48,686 bases of DNA from Minisyncoccota bacterium (GTDB taxonomy: Bacteria; Patescibacteriota; Minisyncoccia; Phycocordibacterales; Phycocordibacteraceae), in assembly GCA_022842585.1 (NCBI GenBank), contig JALHPI010000003.1:1-48686 (forward strand), written 5' to 3'. The translations under genes and the position numbers were made by a program. Each line of letters begins with the position of its first letter. Positions within the stretch are counted from its first letter, which is position 1. Shown piece by piece: positions 46,534 to 48,686 of this stretch. The notes beneath the pieces were generated by a model. That model was not told where the DNA came from and ran no database searches. It worked only from the letters and a program-made list of their open reading frames with translations.

Positions 46534-47175
46534 ATGGTTATCACCCACCACGGCGGTCAGTGCTTCAAAGTGACGTTCGGCGACCTCACGCTCGTGTTCG
46601 ACCCAATTTCAAAAACGGGCACCCTACCGGGAGTTCGCTTCGGTGCAGACATTGCACTTGTTTCGCGCAATCATCCGGATATGAATGGTGTCGCGGAAGT
46701 CACCTATGGGGAAAAAGAACCGTTTGCGATTGCGGGCCCTGGAGAGTACGAGTACGGAGGAGTCACGGTGCAGGGCTTTCTCACGAAAAGCGAGTACGGA
46801 CTTGCAAAAGGCCAAGCCGATGCGGTCAATACCATATATAGCGTGAAGCTTGAAGGTATGACCATCGTCCACCTCGGTGCGCTCTCAGACACGACCCTTC
46901 CAGCTGACGCCAAAGAAGCCATCGATGAAATCGACGTACTATTCCTCCCGGTAGGAGGCGACGGAGTGCTTGATGCCGCACAGGCGGCGAAGCTTGCGAC
47001 CATGCTTGAGCCGAAGCTCATCGTGCCGATGCATTGGAGCGGTATGGGCGCCGCCAAATCACTTGAGGCGTATATTAAGGAAGAGGGCGGTAATTCCGAA
47101 AAAGTAGACAAACTCACCCTGAAGAAAAAAGATGTCCTTGACAAGGATGGTGATATAATGGTGATAACACCGTAA
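46534..47175 (+). CDS. MBL-fold protein (UlaG/Lactamase_B_3-like)
   Basis: 213 residues. MVITHHGG and VFDPISKTG open the beta-lactamase-fold, GPGEYEYGGVTVQGF, IVHLGALSDTTL and VPMHWSGMG follow family order. The usual metal motif HxHxDH reads SRNHPDMNG, so most of the first metal site is missing. It may bind one metal or be non-catalytic. The start is decided by the TATAAT box; the longer frame is unsupported. It is followed four bases later by a membrane protein gene. Confidence 0.75.
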   Translation: MVITHHGGQCFKVTFGDLTLVFDPISKTGTLPGVRFGADIALVSRNHPDMNGVAEVTYGEKEPFAIAGPGEYEYGGVTVQGFLTKSEYGLAKGQADAVNTIYSVKLEGMTIVHLGALSDTTLPADAKEAIDEIDVLFLPVGGDGVLDAAQAAKLATMLEPKLIVPMHWSGMGAAKSLEAYIKEEGGNSEKVDKLTLKKKDVLDKDGDIMVITP

Positions 47176-47179
47176 CCGT

Positions 47180-47539
47180 ATGGATATACGCGACTACATC
47201 GAGGAACTGCGAAGGAAGCCGGAACATATCCGACAACGAATTGCCATCGGGAGCTCAATCGGTATCACCGGTCTCGTATTTGTCGGATGGCTCACCGCGC
47301 TCACGACTTCCGGAACACTCGCGAGCCAGCCGACGATAGCGGACGCGCATGAAGCGGAACAAATGAGTGCGGCGGTAGAGGCGACCAAGTCCAATTTTTC
47401 TGAACTACTCGGCGCCGTCGGTTCTATCCAGGCTCCGTCGCAAAATGAGGGCGGACTCCAGATAGTGGATGCGACTACGACCACGACGTTTGATACGCCT
47501 TCAGACCCGCTTGAAGGCAAGACGGTGATACCGTTTTAA
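47180..47539 (+). CDS. Single-pass membrane protein of unknown function
   Basis: 119 residues. A charged N terminus (DYIEELRRKPEHIRQR) precedes one membrane segment (residues ~22-42), then a long polar extracytoplasmic part with Gln/Ala-rich helix and a TTTTTFDTPSDP stretch. Not recognised. It is probably co-transcribed with the MBL-fold gene. Confidence 0.65.
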   Translation: MDIRDYIEELRRKPEHIRQRIAIGSSIGITGLVFVGWLTALTTSGTLASQPTIADAHEAEQMSAAVEATKSNFSELLGAVGSIQAPSQNEGGLQIVDATTTTTFDTPSDPLEGKTVIPF

Positions 47540-47576
47540 TAAAATGTTATGAGTAGAACGAATTAGATTTTATTAA

Positions 47577-47682
47577 CCCAGCCCCACTTTCCAACATGAC
47601 AACTTTTTATGTCGTTTTAAGTTTAAAACTCGGAAACCGTTCTTTCGGTAGTAGAACGACGTATGTGGAAAGTGGAGCTGGG
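47577..47682. mobile_element. CCAGCCCC-ended element 4, upstream of gyrA
   Basis: 106 bp with ends CCCAGCCCCACTTTCCA and TGGAAAGTGGAGCTGGG, pairing with one mismatch. Inner hairpins: GTTTTAA/TTAAAAC and GTTCT/AGAAC. The first 13 bases are the same as those of the elements in rnpB, and the outer-stem-plus-two-arms fold is shared, but the inner sequence is different. It ends 41 bases before the gyrA ATG. Confidence 0.65.
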
Positions 47683-47723
47683 TCTAAGATTTCTTAACTC
47701 GCTTCGCTCTAACGAAATCTAAG

Positions 47724-48686
47724 ATGGCAAAAAAAGAGGTACAACCTGAAGAACCGATGACGGTTGCAAATGTCATAGACCAGTCGATTACGACCGAGAT
47801 GCGCTCGAGCTATCTCGACTACGCGATGTCGGTCATCACCTCACGTGCCTTGCCGGACGTGCGCGACGGCTTGAAGCCGGTGCATCGCCGCATCCTCTAC
47901 GCTATGCGTATGACCGGACTCACGCCTACGGCGAAGTTCCGCAAGTCGGCTACCGTAGTGGGAGAAGTGCTCGGAAGTTACCACCCGCACGGCGATGCGT
48001 CCGTGTATGACGCGATGGTGAAGCTCGCGCAGGATTTCTCCACCCGCTATCCGCTCGTCGCCGGCCAAGGTAACTTCGGTTCCATCGACGGAGACCCGCC
48101 TGCAGCCTACCGCTACACCGAAGCGAAGATGTCGCGCCTTGCGGACGAAATGCTCCGTGACCTTGAAAAGGAGACCGTCACCTGGTCCCCGAACTTCGAT
48201 GGAAGCAAGCAGGAACCGAACGTGTTGCCGGCTGCTGCCCCGAATCTTCTTTTGAACGGCACGCTCGGGATTGCGGTCGGTATGGCGACAAACATTCCGC
48301 CACACAATCTCCGCGAAGTCGTGGACGCCTCCATCCATCTCATAGACAACGACGATGCGACGACCGACGACCTGTTGGAATTCGTGAAGGGTCCGGACTT
48401 CCCGCTCGGCGGCATTGCCTTCAATCAGACCGACATCAAGCAGGCGTACACGAGCGGTCGCGGTGGCGTGGTGTGTCGCGGTGTTGCGGAAATCGTAGAG
48501 GACAAGAAAGGAAGCTCCATCATCATCACGTCCATTCCGTTTCGCGTAAACAAGGCGGACCTCATAACGCGCATCGCTGACCTTGTGCGCGACAAGAAGC
48601 TTGAAGGTATCAAGGACCTGCGAGACGAGTCCGCTGAAGACATCCGCGTCGTGGTGGAGCTTAAGGGTACCGCGCACCCCCAGGCC
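47724..48686 (+). CDS. gyrA: DNA gyrase subunit A (5' part)
   Basis: Open from the ATG at 47724 to the window end (321 codons). [20 protein letters not shown] is the GyrA/ParC N terminus; [25 protein letters not shown] (quinolone-resistance region) and [10 protein letters not shown] with the catalytic Tyr131 follow. GyrA cuts and rejoins DNA to introduce negative supercoils. The C-terminal wrapping domain is outside the window, so ParC cannot be fully excluded. Confidence 0.92.
   Translation, partial: MAKKEVQPEEPMTVANVIDQSITTEMRSSYLDYAMSVITSRALPDVRDGLKPVHRRILYAMRMTGLTPTAKFRKSATVVGEVLGSYHPHGDASVYDAMVKLAQDFSTRYPLVAGQGNFGSIDGDPPAAYRYTEAKMSRLADEMLRDLEKETVTWSPNFDGSKQEPNVLPAAAPNLLLNGTLGIAVGMATNIPPHNLREVVDASIHLIDNDDATTDDLLEFVKGPDFPLGGIAFNQTDIKQAYTSGRGGVVCRGVAEIVEDKKGSSIIITSIPFRVNKADLITRIADLVRDKKLEGIKDLRDESAEDIRVVVELKGTAHPQA

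Noticed and set aside
1-48686. CRISPR array
   Set aside because: Repeats seen are dispersed hairpin elements, not evenly spaced direct repeats with unique spacers; no cas genes were seen.

Overview
The window looks like chromosome of a Candidate Phyla Radiation bacterium (Patescibacteria, most likely a Parcubacteria lineage); this is inferred from gene content, not from a search. Signs are minimal or single-domain versions of core genes (a free-standing riboflavin kinase domain, a 708-residue ValRS), a TPR-tailed O-antigen-ligase-like protein, DUF2914, DUF475 and DUF192 proteins, tRNA genes that mostly lack an encoded CCA, and many genes that start at an ATG about six bases after a -10 box (leaderless style).

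Layout. 1-1,330: the 3' end of an HtpX-like protease, a structured unassigned stretch, and a LAGLIDADG endonuclease ORF running into tRNA-Ser. 1,356-5,110: APH-like kinase, ferritin-fold protein, riboflavin kinase, ribE, ribH, DUF192. 5,131-5,980: RNase P RNA split by three inverted-repeat elements, one of them encoding a GIY-YIG nuclease. 6,115-12,742: O-antigen-ligase/TPR protein, murJ, a damaged lepA, a FtsB-like protein. 12,747-15,395: tRNA-Gly, tRNA-Arg and tRNA-Phe with structured elements, glutaredoxin, DUF2914. 15,402-25,591 (mostly minus): Hsp20, PrsW, valS, tsaD, DHH phosphoesterase, DUF475, tRNA-Val, tsaC (plus), ahcY, PfkB kinase. 25,688-32,483: truB, two RNA methyltransferases, DedA, tRNA-Glu, tRNA-Ser, Cdd1-like, purF, ATP-grasp. 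32,795-35,657: acidic micropeptide, prs, small protein, trxB, a second micropeptide. 35,939-41,227 (minus): lepB, a HisRS-like gene, rpsU, ybeY, ftsA, ftsZ. 41,475-48,686: pth, a hydrolase, a Nudix-like protein, rpsA, two more micropeptides, an MBL-fold protein, and the start of gyrA.

How genes fit together: prs makes PRPP for purF; ahcY with the adenosine-kinase-like PfkB protein forms a methyl-cycle unit; tsaC and tsaD serve tRNA t6A; lepB to ftsZ is a translation/secretion/division cluster; ribE, ribH and the kinase domain cover only the late riboflavin/FMN steps.

The most unusual content is non-coding. Several families of short elements have conserved cores and copy-specific complementary stems: (i) elements with CCAGCCCCA ends, three of them inside rnpB; (ii) elements attached to tRNA 3' ends (Gly, Glu) with a shared ~105-bp core and an inverted copy of their own tRNA end; (iii) elements at tRNA 5' ends (Arg, Phe) with the mirror arrangement; (iv) a ~157-bp palindromic family; (v) a family that begins at the stop codon of ahcY, ftsA and hisS-like; (vi) a two-hairpin family after coding regions. 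Paired base changes between copies indicate that the folded form is what is conserved. I do not know whether any of these has been described.
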